DNA of 44,566 nucleotides from Verrucomicrobiota bacterium (GTDB taxonomy: Bacteria > Verrucomicrobiota > Verrucomicrobiia > Limisphaerales > J093). The translations under genes and the position numbers were made by a program. The stretch spans positions 1 to 44,566 of the forward strand of contig JAKLFY010000050.1 of NCBI GenBank assembly GCA_022710935.1. Direction: 5' to 3'. Numbering within the stretch: the first letter of the stretch is position 1; the number at the start of each line of letters is the position of its first letter. Below, one piece after another: positions 35,709 through 44,422 of the stretch. The notes under the pieces are model-generated. The model did no database searches and was not told the origin of the DNA. It saw only the letters and a list, made by a program, of their open reading frames with translations.

Positions 35709-37757
35709 ATGACCGACTTTACGCTGTCGCTGTTGAGTGTTGCCCTGTGGGCCTATCTGGCCGGTGCGGCCGGCGCGTTGGCCTTCCAGCGCTTCGAGAG
35801 ACTGGCCAATGGCTTCGGATTCGGCATGGCCGCGGTGGGCGGTCTGTGCGGCCTGGTCTCATGCGGCGCGGCGCTGGCTTCAGGCATGCCTGCCGCGTCC
35901 CGGTCGATCGAGCTGTTTCCCGCGCTCATTCCGTTTGTCCGGTTCGTGATTCGGCCGGACGCGCTGGGCTGTTTCTTTGGCCTGATCGTCTCGCTCCTGG
36001 CCGTGGCTCTTTCGGTCTACTCGCTGGGCTACGCCCGCGGCTACTTCGGACGCAGGAACGTCGGCGTGCTGGCCGCCCTGTTCAACCTGTTGCTGCTTTC
36101 AATCACGCTGGTCTTTCTGGCCGACCATGTCGTCTTCTTCCTCATCGCCTGGGAGCTCATGGCGCTGAGCGCCTCGCTCCTTGTCTGCTTCGAGCACGAA
36201 CAGGACGAAAGCCGAGGCGGCGCCGTGCTCTTCTTCGTGATGTCGCACATCGGCACAGCCGCCCTGATTCTGGGATTCCTGCTCCTGTTCCAGGCGTCCG
36301 GCAGCTTCGCCTTTGCCGACTTTCATGCGCTGGGCGCGAAGCTCTCGGCGGGCCGGCGTGACGGGGTGTTCCTGCTGTTCCTCTTTGGATTCGGGATCAA
36401 GGCCGGGCTGGTGCCCCTGCACATCTGGCTGCCGGCCGCCCATCCGGTCGCGCCCAGCAACGTGTCCGCTCTCATGTCCGGCGTGCTCATCAAGACCGGC
36501 GTCTATGGGCTGACCCGTGTCTGTTTCGATTTTCTGGGCGCGCCGCCGCAGTGGTGGGGTGTGACGGTGCTGGGCCTGGGGACGGTCTCCGCGGTTCTGG
36601 GCGTGCTCTTTGCGCTGATGGAACACGATCTCAAGCGCTTGCTCGCCTACCATAGCATCGAGAACATCGGGATCATTCTCATGGGGCTCGGCGCGGCGCT
36701 CATGCTGCTGCACTCGGGCCATCCGATGCTGGCATCGCTCGCCTTGATCGCCGGCCTCTACCACACCCTCAACCACGCCTGCTTCAAGGCGCTGCTGTTC
36801 CTGGGCGCCGGCGCGGTCCTCCATGCCACCCATACTCGCAACATGGAGGAGATGGGGGGGCTGGCGAAGCGCATGCGATGGACGACCGCATTCTTCCTCC
36901 TGGGCGCCGCCGCCATTTCCGCGCTGCCGCCTCTCAATGGATTCGTCAGCGAATGGCTCACCTACCAGTCCTTGCTGCATGGTTTCGGGTCCACGCCCAG
37001 CCTCATCCGGCTGATGTTCCCGCTGAGCGGGGCCATGCTGGCGCTGACCAGCGCTCTGGCGGCAGCCTGCTTCGTCAAGGCTTTCGGCATCACGTTCCTG
37101 GCCCAGCCGCGCGGCGCGCATGCACGGGAGGCGCGGGAGGCCCCGTTGACGATGCTGCTTGGCCAGGGCCTCCTGGCGGCAACGTGCGTCGTCCTCGGCC
37201 TGTATCCGGGTCTTCTCCTGAGGTTGTTCGACCCGCTGACGCACCAGTTGATCGGCGAACGGTTGAGCCAGCGCCTGAGCCTCGCCGGGGGCCTCGTCCT
37301 CTCGAGTGGGTCCGCCCAGGGCGGCACGGTCTCGACCCTGGGCATTGTACTCATGCTCTTGGCGTTGCTGGCCGTGCCGGTTGTCTTGTGGGCCCTGTTC
37401 GCGCGCGGGACCCGGACGCGGATCGCGCCGACGTGGGACTGCGGCTTGCGGGGATTGACGCCGCACATGCAATACACCGCCACGGGATTCTCGAAGCCGC
37501 TCCGGATGATTTTCAAGGCGCTGTTCCGCCCGCGGCGCGAGGTGCAGCGCGAGTACGATTTCTCGCCCTACTTCGCCACGACCCTTCGTTTCGAGAGTCA
37601 TGTCGAGGAGGTGTTCCAGACCCGCGTGTACCGTCCGCTCAAATGGCTTGTGCTGCGGATCTCGAGGCGGTCGCGCGCGCTGCAGGCGGGCAGCATCCAG
37701 GCCTACCTCATCTACATCTTCCTCACGCTGCTGGCGCTGCTCCTCTTCGCGCTATGA
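35709..37757 (+). CDS. hyfB: hydrogenase-4 component B-like antiporter subunit of Ehr complex
   Basis: This 682-residue membrane protein of the NuoL/MrpA antiporter superfamily (HyfB/HycC group) has about 16 membrane segments. Ion-pumping residues are kept: Glu in IAWELMALSA (TM5), Lys in FGFGIKAGLVPLHIWLP (TM7), Lys in SGVLIKTGVYGL (TM8), and EHDLKRLLAYHSIENIG (TM10-12 region). A late motif GTRTRIAPTWDCGL is typical of HyfB. The start has AGACGAGG about 6 bases upstream. Its TGA overlaps the next ATG (37754-37757). It is the first membrane subunit of the six-gene locus. Confidence 0.92.
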   Translation: MTDFTLSLLSVALWAYLAGAAGALAFQRFERLANGFGFGMAAVGGLCGLVSCGAALASGMPAASRSIELFPALIPFVRFVIRPDALGCFFGLIVSLLAVALSVYSLGYARGYFGRRNVGVLAALFNLLLLSITLVFLADHVVFFLIAWELMALSASLLVCFEHEQDESRGGAVLFFVMSHIGTAALILGFLLLFQASGSFAFADFHALGAKLSAGRRDGVFLLFLFGFGIKAGLVPLHIWLPAAHPVAPSNVSALMSGVLIKTGVYGLTRVCFDFLGAPPQWWGVTVLGLGTVSAVLGVLFALMEHDLKRLLAYHSIENIGIILMGLGAALMLLHSGHPMLASLALIAGLYHTLNHACFKALLFLGAGAVLHATHTRNMEEMGGLAKRMRWTTAFFLLGAAAISALPPLNGFVSEWLTYQSLLHGFGSTPSLIRLMFPLSGAMLALTSALAAACFVKAFGITFLAQPRGAHAREAREAPLTMLLGQGLLAATCVVLGLYPGLLLRLFDPLTHQLIGERLSQRLSLAGGLVLSSGSAQGGTVSTLGIVLMLLALLAVPVVLWALFARGTRTRIAPTWDCGLRGLTPHMQYTATGFSKPLRMIFKALFRPRREVQREYDFSPYFATTLRFESHVEEVFQTRVYRPLKWLVLRISRRSRALQAGSIQAYLIYIFLTLLALLLFAL

Positions 37758-38701
37758 ACCCGGACCCGCTCGCCCTACTGCTCCAGACTCTCCTGCTGCT
37801 GCTGCTGGCGCCGCTGGTCAGCGGGATCATCAAGAACTGGAAAGCCAAGCTCCAGAACCGCCGCGGCCCGCGCCCCTGGCAGGTCTATCTCGATATCGCC
37901 AAGTTCCTGCGCAAGGACATGGTGATTTCCGAGAATGCCTCGTGGATCTTCTCGGTCGCCCCGCACGTTCTGTTCACAAGCGCCCTGCTCGCGGGCCTGA
38001 TGGTCCCCATGCTGGCCGCGCCGGCGCCCCTGAGCCTCTTCGGCGGCGCCCTGGCGCTGATCGGCCTGCTCGCCCTGGGCCGGTTCTTTCTCGCCCTGGG
38101 CGGGCTCGACCCGGCCAGCGCGTTTGGCGGGATGGGCAGCAGCCGCGAGATGACGCTCTCGGCGATCGCGGAGCCGGCGCTGATGCTGGCGATCTTCACC
38201 GTGGCCATCACGGCGGGGTCGACCGATTTGAGCCAGATCTGCCGCAGCACCCAGAGCGCGACCTGGAGGCTGCTCAACCCCGCCCATGTCCTCGCGTTCG
38301 CGGCGATGTTTGTGGTCCTGCTGGCGGAGACCGGGCGCGTGCCGGTCGACAATCCGGCCACGCATCTCGAGTTGACGATGGTGCACGAGGCGATGCTGCT
38401 CGAATACTCGGGCCGCTATCTGGCCTTGATGGAATGGGGCGCCTCGATCAAGCAACTGGTGCTGATGACGCTGCTGGCCAATGTGTTCGTGCCGGTCGGC
38501 CTCGCGGTCTCGGGAGCGGGTCCGGGAGCGCTGGCCCTAAGCCTGCTCGCTTACCTGGCCAAGCTGCTCGCCCTCGCGGCCGCCGTGGTCCTGGTCGAAA
38601 CCAGCAACGCGAAACTGCGCCTCTTCCGCGTGCCGGATCTGCTCAGCGCGGCGTTCGTTCTGGCCACGCTGGCGCTGCTTTCGACTTTCCTCTTCCAGTG
38701 A
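37754..38701 (+). CDS. hyfC: hydrogenase-4 component C-like (NuoH family) subunit
   Basis: This 315-residue membrane protein of the NuoH/HyfC/HycD family anchors the peripheral redox arm to the membrane. It has eight hydrophobic segments. The conserved loops carrying charged residues are visible: NRRGPRPWQVYLDIAKFLRK after the first segment, and LLAETGRVPVDNPATHLELT followed by HEAMLLEYSGRYLALMEWG, the counterpart of NuoH's AE.NR.PFD.PE.E loop. It starts in an ATGA overlap with hyfB, and the hyfE-like gene follows after 2 bases. Confidence 0.93.
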   Translation: MNPDPLALLLQTLLLLLLAPLVSGIIKNWKAKLQNRRGPRPWQVYLDIAKFLRKDMVISENASWIFSVAPHVLFTSALLAGLMVPMLAAPAPLSLFGGALALIGLLALGRFFLALGGLDPASAFGGMGSSREMTLSAIAEPALMLAIFTVAITAGSTDLSQICRSTQSATWRLLNPAHVLAFAAMFVVLLAETGRVPVDNPATHLELTMVHEAMLLEYSGRYLALMEWGASIKQLVLMTLLANVFVPVGLAVSGAGPGALALSLLAYLAKLLALAAAVVLVETSNAKLRLFRVPDLLSAAFVLATLALLSTFLFQ

Positions 38702-38703
38702 AC

Positions 38704-39375
38704 ATGAGCCCATCCGCAACAGCGGCCATCGGGTCGCAGATTCTGACGCTCATGGCGGCGTTGATGCTCGTGCTGCAGTTGTTCATCATTGCGCAGCGCA
38801 GGCTGCTCACCAACATCCGCCTCTTCGCGATTCAGTCGCTGCTTCTGGCCGGCATTGCGGCCGTCGTCGCCTTCCACCACTCCGCCAGCCACGTCTATCT
38901 GGTTGCGGGCCTGACTCTGGCGGGCAAGGTCGTCCTGCTCCCGTGGCTCCTGACCCGCCTGGTCTATCGCATCCAGATCCACCAGGAAATTGAGCCCCTG
39001 CTCAATGCCCCGAGCTCGATGCTGATCGGCGGGGGGCTGACTCTGCTCGGCTACGTGGTCGCACGCCCGTTCACGTCGATGGAACGTCTGGGGAACAACA
39101 CCCTGGCCATCGCGCTGGCGCTGGTGCTCACCGGCTTCTTCCTGATGATCAACCGGCGCAAGGCCCTCACCCAGGTGCTGGCGCTGCTCACCGTCGAGAA
39201 CGGGGTCATGCTCGCCGCCGTCGCCCTGACCACCTACGGCATGCCGCTGGTGGTCGAGTTGGGGATCTTCTTCGACGTGCTTGTGGCGGTGATGGTGCTC
39301 GCAATCCTCGTCTACCGCATTCGCGAGAACTTCGCGTCGATGGACACCAGCAAGCTCAACCAATTGAAAGGCTGA
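38704..39375 (+). CDS. hyfE: hydrogenase-4 component E-like membrane subunit
   Basis: The 223-residue protein has six or seven hydrophobic segments. The C-terminal half resembles NuoK/MrpC (LTVENGVMLAAVALTTYGMP, with the buried Glu in TVENG). That matches HyfE, which combines a NuoK-like part with extra N-terminal helices. It lies between hyfC and hyfF with 2-base and 1-base gaps, so it is clearly part of the operon. HyfD is absent, as in smaller formate-hydrogenlyase-like clusters. Confidence 0.88.
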   Translation: MSPSATAAIGSQILTLMAALMLVLQLFIIAQRRLLTNIRLFAIQSLLLAGIAAVVAFHHSASHVYLVAGLTLAGKVVLLPWLLTRLVYRIQIHQEIEPLLNAPSSMLIGGGLTLLGYVVARPFTSMERLGNNTLAIALALVLTGFFLMINRRKALTQVLALLTVENGVMLAAVALTTYGMPLVVELGIFFDVLVAVMVLAILVYRIRENFASMDTSKLNQLKG

Positions 39376-39376
39376 C

Positions 39377-40855
39377 ATGTCGTTGTTGACGCCCATCCTC
39401 ATCGCGCCCCTCCTGGCAGGACTCCTCTGCCTGGTGGTGCCGTCGCGCCGGGCCATGGCGGCGCTGGGCGTGCTGGCGTTTGCCACCACCCTGGCACTGG
39501 GCGTCGCCCTCCTCCGCGAGGTCCTGGCTCGCGGCGTCGTGACCGAATGGAATGGATTTCTGTCCGCCGACGCCCTCAGCGCCTGGATGGTGCTCCTTAT
39601 CTCGGTCGTTTCCTTCGCGTCCGCCCTCTACGCCGGACGCTACTTCCAGCGCGACATCGACGCGGGCGTGGCCAGCCCGGCGCGGGTCCGCGAGTTCTAC
39701 GTGCTCACGCCGCTCTTCGGAGCGGGGATGTTCCTGGTGGTGCTGGCCAACAACCTGGGCGTGATGTGGGCAGCGGTCGAAGGCACCGCCCTGTCGTCGG
39801 TGTTGCTGGTGGCGCTCTACAACCGCCGCAACTCGCTCGAAGCGGCCTGGAAATACGTCATGCTCGGCAGCGTCGGCCTGGCCCTGGCCCTCCTGGGCAC
39901 GGTGTTCGTCTATGCCGCCGCCTGCAAGAACACCCCCGACGCCCTGCCCAGCCTCAATTGGTCGTATCTGATGTCCGTGGCCGGGGGGCTCGATCCGCAT
40001 CTGCTCAAACTCGCCTTCGTGTTCGCGTTTGTCGGTTACGGCACCAAGGCCGGCCTGGCCCCGATGCACACCTGGCTCCCCGACGCGCACAGCGAGGCGC
40101 CCTCGCCTACCAGCGCAATGCTCTCCGGAGTGTCGCTCAAGATCGCCTTCTACGCCTTGTTGCGGTTCCACATTCTGACAACCGCATGCCTCGACTCTCC
40201 CTTCAGCCGCCGCCTCCTCCTTGTCTTCGGCCTTCTCTCGATGCTCCTGGCCCCGCCGTTCATCCTGGTCCAGCGCAACCTCAAGCGGCTCCTCGCCTAT
40301 TCGAGCCTCGAACACATCGGCCTCATCTGCACAGCCATCGGCCTGAACACGCCTCTGACCATCCTGGGCGCGCTCATGCACATGGGCTACCACGCGCTTA
40401 CCAAGCCGGTGCTCTTCTTCGCCGCCGGCAACATCCATCAGGCCTTCCACTCGCTCGAATTCCGGCGCATTGGGTCGGGCGTTGTTAAGGTCCTCCCGCT
40501 CACAGCGCTCTGGATGGGGCTGGCCGCTCTGGCCGCAATCGGGCTGCCGCCCTTCGGCCTGTTCTTGAGCGAACTGACAGTCCTCAGCGGCGGCCTCGCC
40601 GCGCATGAAACAACTGTCAGTGCGCTGATCCTGATCGCCCTCGTCGCTTCCTTCTGCGGTATTCTCCAACAACTCACCCGCATCCTGCTCGGCGCGCGCC
40701 GCCCGGACGCCCGCCCCATTGAGACCCACCGGCTCGATGGAGCGCCGGCGATGATTCTGCTGTTGGGGGCGCTGCTGCTTTTCAGCGTGTGGCTGCCGAC
40801 GCCTCTGCTTGATCTGCTGCGCCAGGCCGCCGCCATCATCGGAGGTCAACCATGA
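39377..40855 (+). CDS. hyfF: hydrogenase-4 component F-like antiporter subunit
   Basis: This 492-residue second NuoL/M/N-type subunit has about 14 membrane segments. Key residues are present: WAAVEGTALSSVLLVALYNR (Glu in TM5), VGYGTKAGLAPMHTWLPDAHSEAP (Lys in TM7, HTWLPDAH typical of HyfF), and QRNLKRLLAYSSLEHIGL. The stop overlaps the next ATG (40852-40855). With HyfB it gives the complex two antiporter-type ion channels. Confidence 0.93.
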   Translation: MSLLTPILIAPLLAGLLCLVVPSRRAMAALGVLAFATTLALGVALLREVLARGVVTEWNGFLSADALSAWMVLLISVVSFASALYAGRYFQRDIDAGVASPARVREFYVLTPLFGAGMFLVVLANNLGVMWAAVEGTALSSVLLVALYNRRNSLEAAWKYVMLGSVGLALALLGTVFVYAAACKNTPDALPSLNWSYLMSVAGGLDPHLLKLAFVFAFVGYGTKAGLAPMHTWLPDAHSEAPSPTSAMLSGVSLKIAFYALLRFHILTTACLDSPFSRRLLLVFGLLSMLLAPPFILVQRNLKRLLAYSSLEHIGLICTAIGLNTPLTILGALMHMGYHALTKPVLFFAAGNIHQAFHSLEFRRIGSGVVKVLPLTALWMGLAALAAIGLPPFGLFLSELTVLSGGLAAHETTVSALILIALVASFCGILQQLTRILLGARRPDARPIETHRLDGAPAMILLLGALLLFSVWLPTPLLDLLRQAAAIIGGQP

Positions 40856-42456
40856 ACCTGTTCGGCGTCTCCAGCGAACTCCGTCCGGTGGTCGAGGACC
40901 TCAACCGACGCTTCGAAGGCCGGTTCGACGCCCTCGTCACCCCGCGGCTCAACGAGGTCTATTTCCACGCCGCGATGGATCTGGTGCCGGGCTTCTGCGC
41001 CCACCTCTGCCGCAAGTGGAAGGCGCGCTTGATGACCGTGTTTGCCGACGATGCCCGGGCCGGGCATGGCGTGTTTCACCTCTATTACGCGCTGGTGCTC
41101 GACGACTTGCACGGGCTCCTCGTCCTCCGAGTCCCCGTTTCGCCCGAAACCCCCGAGTTCGCCGCCCTGACCAACGCCATCCCAGCCGTCAATTGGCAGG
41201 AACGCGAGATCCAGGATTGGTTCGGATTGAAGCTCATCGGCCATCCCAATCCGCGGCGCTGCGCCCTGCACGACGACTGGCCGGCAGTCCATCCGTTGCG
41301 CAAGGATTTCAACCTCGACACGGTGCTGCCCCCCTTCCAGGGCGAACGCCACAAGTTCCGCCCCGTCGAGGGCGAGGGCGTGTTCCAGGTGCCGGTCGGG
41401 CCGGTCCATGCGGGCATCATCGAGCCGGGGCATTTCCTTTTCAGCGTGGCGGGGGAGCCGGTGCTCTACTTGCAGTTGCGTCTGTTCTACGTCCACAAGG
41501 GCACTGAGAAGCTCTTCGAGCGCCTGCCCATCCCTCATGGCGTGCGCCTGGCCGAGAGCATCTCCGGCGATTCGAGCTTCGCCCATGCGACGGCCTTCTG
41601 TCACGCCATCGAGCGCGCTGCCGGCGCCCAGGCGCCTCAGCGCGCGCGTATGTTGCGGTCGGTCTGCCTCGAACTCGAACGCCTCTACAACCACGTCGCC
41701 GACGTCGGGGCGATCTGCACCGATGTCGCGTTCGTCACGGCCAACATGCACGCCATGCGGCTCAAGGAGCAGATCCTCCGCGTCAACGAACACCTCACCG
41801 GGAACCGACTCCTGCGCGGCATGGCCTGTCTGGGCGGAGTCCGGTTCGATTGGGACGCCGACCAGATCAAGCGTCTCAATGGGCTGGTGAACGACCTGCG
41901 GCCCGAGTTCGATTCACTCGTCCAGCTCGTCGAGGGCTCGTCTTCCACCCTCGACAGGCTCGATACCACGGGCATCCTCAAACCCGAGGTGGCCCGCGAC
42001 CTGGGGGTGGTCGGCATCGCCGGCCGGGCGTCCGGATTCGCCCACGACCTGCGCCGCGATCTTCCCCACGCCGCCTACGATCAGGTGCGGATCCGTGTCC
42101 CCGTCCACCAGGTGGGAGACGTCCGACACCGGCTGCAGGTCCGCGTGGACGAGGTGCGCGAGTCCCTTGCGCTCATCCAGACGTTTATCGCAAAGCTGCC
42201 CGGCGGACCTCTGCGCATCGAGATCGGCGAAGTCCCCCCCGACCGGGTCGCCTTCGGCTACGTCGAAGGGTGGCGCGGCGAGATCTTCCACTGGATTCGC
42301 ACCGCGCCCAACAACCGACTCGCCCGATGCCGCGTCAAGGATCCGTCCCTCCAGAACTGGCCGGCCCTGAGCGAAGCTGTCCTGGACAACATTGTCCCCG
42401 ACTTCCCGGTCATCAACAAGAGCTTCAACCTGTCGTATTCGGGCACCGACCGCTGA
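40852..42456 (+). CDS. HyfG/HycE-like large subunit lacking Ni-Fe ligands (NuoC-NuoD fusion)
   Basis: The protein has 534 residues. The N-terminal about 165 are NuoC-like (30 kDa family, WQEREIQDWFGLKLIGHPNP with HPLRKDF). The rest is NuoD/hydrogenase large-subunit-like. In Ni-Fe hydrogenases the metal is held by RxCGxC near the start and DPCxxC near the end. Here the aligned sequences are SISGDSSFAH (Ser238, Ser241) and DPSLQNW (Ser499, Asn502), so all four cysteines are missing. H2 chemistry is therefore ruled out by known mechanism. The family fits Ehr complexes. The rest of the fold, including RLYNHVADVGAICTDV, is well kept, so this is not decay. Confidence 0.9.
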   Translation: MNLFGVSSELRPVVEDLNRRFEGRFDALVTPRLNEVYFHAAMDLVPGFCAHLCRKWKARLMTVFADDARAGHGVFHLYYALVLDDLHGLLVLRVPVSPETPEFAALTNAIPAVNWQEREIQDWFGLKLIGHPNPRRCALHDDWPAVHPLRKDFNLDTVLPPFQGERHKFRPVEGEGVFQVPVGPVHAGIIEPGHFLFSVAGEPVLYLQLRLFYVHKGTEKLFERLPIPHGVRLAESISGDSSFAHATAFCHAIERAAGAQAPQRARMLRSVCLELERLYNHVADVGAICTDVAFVTANMHAMRLKEQILRVNEHLTGNRLLRGMACLGGVRFDWDADQIKRLNGLVNDLRPEFDSLVQLVEGSSSTLDRLDTTGILKPEVARDLGVVGIAGRASGFAHDLRRDLPHAAYDQVRIRVPVHQVGDVRHRLQVRVDEVRESLALIQTFIAKLPGGPLRIEIGEVPPDRVAFGYVEGWRGEIFHWIRTAPNNRLARCRVKDPSLQNWPALSEAVLDNIVPDFPVINKSFNLSYSGTDR

Positions 42457-42459
42457 CCT

Positions 42460-43323
42460 ATGCCGGGCATTCTCACCAAGTCGTTGTCGACGGGCATCGT
42501 CACCACCCGCTATCCGGACACCCCCGCCCACGCATCCCCCCACACCCGCGGTCGGCCCGAGATCGACTGGCCGAAGTGGAATGACGCCCGCTCCGCGGCC
42601 GCCGTCTGCCCAACCGCCGCCATCGCGTGCAACGACGCCGCCCAGACGCGCACAGTCACGTTCGACCTCGCCAAGTGCGTCTTTTGCGGCCTCTGTGCCG
42701 ACACCGACAAGGCAATCCGCATGAGCAACGTCTGCGAGTGCGCCGCGCGTCACCGAAACCGCCTCGTCGCGACCGCGCAGTACGGCCTCAACGAGGACGG
42801 CACGCACCGGCAGTTGATCGCCGGGCCCGATGCGGCGACAGCGATGCATGATGCCGTCTCCTCTGCCACACGAAACGACTCGATCGAGTCGCTGGGCCGC
42901 CAGATCCAATCCCGGGCCGCCCGCCTCTTCGGCCGCTCGCTCCACATCCGCGAGGTCGATGCCGGTTCGTGCAACGGATGCGAAATCGAGATCGTCGGCC
43001 TCACCAGCCCGGTCTACGACATCGAACGCTTCGGCATTCACTTCGTCGCGTCGCCGCGTCATGCCGACATGCTGCTCGTGACCGGCCCCGTGACGCGGAA
43101 CATGGAACTTGCGCTGAAGAAGACCTACGACGCCACCCCCGAACCCCGGCTCGTGGTCGCTGTGGGCGCCTGCGGCTGCAGCGGCGGCATCTTTGGCGTG
43201 AACTACGCCACGCGGGGCGCTGTCGACACCGTGATTCCCGTCGATGTCTACATCCCCGGCTGCCCGCCCAATCCGCAGGCCCTGTTGCACGGAATCCTCA
43301 TGGCGATCGAACGCACCGCCTAG
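42460..43323 (+). CDS. ferredoxin and NuoB/HyfI-like small subunit fusion
   Basis: The 287-residue fusion has a ferredoxin-like N-terminal part (about 40-95) and a small subunit C-terminal part (about 150-287). The small subunit has a [4Fe-4S] site at Cys171, Cys174 (CNGCEIE), Cys238 (GACGCSGG) and Cys268 (PGCPPNP). In the ferredoxin part only one cluster can form, from Cys73-Cys76-Cys79 (CVFCGLC) and Cys50 (CPTAAI). The first CxxCxxC and the second CP of a normal 2[4Fe-4S] HycF/HyfH protein are missing (CADTDKAI). It combines the roles of HyfH and HyfI in one chain, giving a short two-cluster wire to the large subunit. It follows the large subunit after 3 bases and ends the operon. Confidence 0.88.
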   Translation: MPGILTKSLSTGIVTTRYPDTPAHASPHTRGRPEIDWPKWNDARSAAAVCPTAAIACNDAAQTRTVTFDLAKCVFCGLCADTDKAIRMSNVCECAARHRNRLVATAQYGLNEDGTHRQLIAGPDAATAMHDAVSSATRNDSIESLGRQIQSRAARLFGRSLHIREVDAGSCNGCEIEIVGLTSPVYDIERFGIHFVASPRHADMLLVTGPVTRNMELALKKTYDATPEPRLVVAVGACGCSGGIFGVNYATRGAVDTVIPVDVYIPGCPPNPQALLHGILMAIERTA

Positions 43324-43329
43324 TATTAC

Positions 43330-44250
43330 TATGTTAAGTGGAGTCATTGATTTTCGGCGGAAATGTTGTTCCGCAGCAAGGACAACACCCGATCAACCGC
43401 ACCAACCACGGCTGTATCGCGTGCAAAACCCTTTCCCACGTAACACCAGAAGATCTTTTTAGAGCGCAGGTAGATCACCATGACAAACAGATACGCCACC
43501 GCCGCCAGGACCAAGTGGTGGTGAAAGCCCTGCCAGCATCGGCCCTCGTAGTGATCCAATCCCAAATCGGTCTTGTCGCGTTGAAAGAACTGCTCGACGG
43601 GAAACCGACCACGGCTCAGCCGCAAACAACGCGGCGCCGTCGGTTTGGTTTTGAACCAGGCCGAATACAGATGGTAGGGCTCGGCCTCGCCTTGAGGCCA
43701 GTCCGCCACCAGCCAGGTCTGTGGCCACTCCCCGGTTTGCGGATCCAAATCGCTGAGCACGTACACGGGCACCCAGGCGATGCGGGTTTTGCGCTTGGTT
43801 CCATCGGCCGCGCGCCATGCCACCGGGTGCCATTGGGCTTTGCGAATCGATTGGCTCAACGCGGCTAACGAACTGGCTGCCGCTTGACCCTCGGCGACTC
43901 CCCAGTACTTCTTGGCCCGCCGCGTCTTCACCGGTTGGGTCCACGCCAGCAAATCGCCCCCCACGTTAAGAAAGTACTCCAGTCCCATCTGGCGCAACTC
44001 CCACCGCAACTCGCTGGCCGCACCATAGACTTCGTCGCCCAACACAGGGGCGGGAGTCACGTTGTCGGCCAGTACCGATTTGATCAGTTCCAGCGCGATC
44101 GCCGGCTTGGTTTGAAATGACACTTCCGCCGGCACTCCCGCCCCCTCTCGCCGCAGCGGGTCATTGGCCCACTTCTCCGGCAAATAGAGCCGTCCAGCCA
44201 CCGGCGCCGCAATCTCCCCATCGCTGACGACGATTTCCATAAAGGCAATA
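43330..44250 (-). mobile_element. truncated IS701-type insertion sequence
   Basis: The boundary on the operon side lies just after the last Ehr gene stop (43323). On the other side the transposase is cut at about 44240 and joined to unrelated sequence starting GGGTCAGATCC. No matching terminal inverted repeats could be found, because one end is lost. Confidence 0.6.
43344..44240 (-). pseudogene. 5'-truncated IS701-family (DDE) transposase
   Basis: The remaining frame encodes 298 residues. It starts inside the fold, at GRLYLPEKWANDPLRREGAG. It retains GDEVYG (second catalytic Asp) and QRDKTDLGLDHYEGRCWQGF with HHHLVL (catalytic Glu region). IS701 transposases are normally above 400 residues, and the missing N-terminal part would hold the first catalytic Asp. 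The protein should therefore be inactive. The Met at 44240 is simply the first in frame. Confidence 0.85.
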
Positions 44251-44274
44251 GGGTCAGATCCGTATTATTGACAC
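44251..44274 (+). repeat. GGGTCAGATCC...TATTGACAC REP-type end motif
   Basis: The stretch GGGTCAGATCCGTATTATTG followed by ACAC resembles the motif found near genes for REP-associated tyrosine transposases. It marks the point where the IS701 remnant is interrupted. The link is from memory of such loci, not proven here. Confidence 0.45.
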
Positions 44275-44422
44275 ATGAGATCCGGTTGGAGAAGCTCCGG
44301 GGCATCGCACGACCGTTGAGGATCCTGGCGGCGGGCGGGTGGACTCGGGGTCTCAGCCGGCGCCGGGGGCAATGGGAACAGAGCGACACCTATCGCAATA
44401 GTGCAACCCCGCGAGCTTTTTC

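Noticed and set aside
40852-42456. Call as an active group 4 Ni-Fe hydrogenase large subunit
   Set aside because: All four Ni-Fe ligand cysteines are absent at the two expected motifs.
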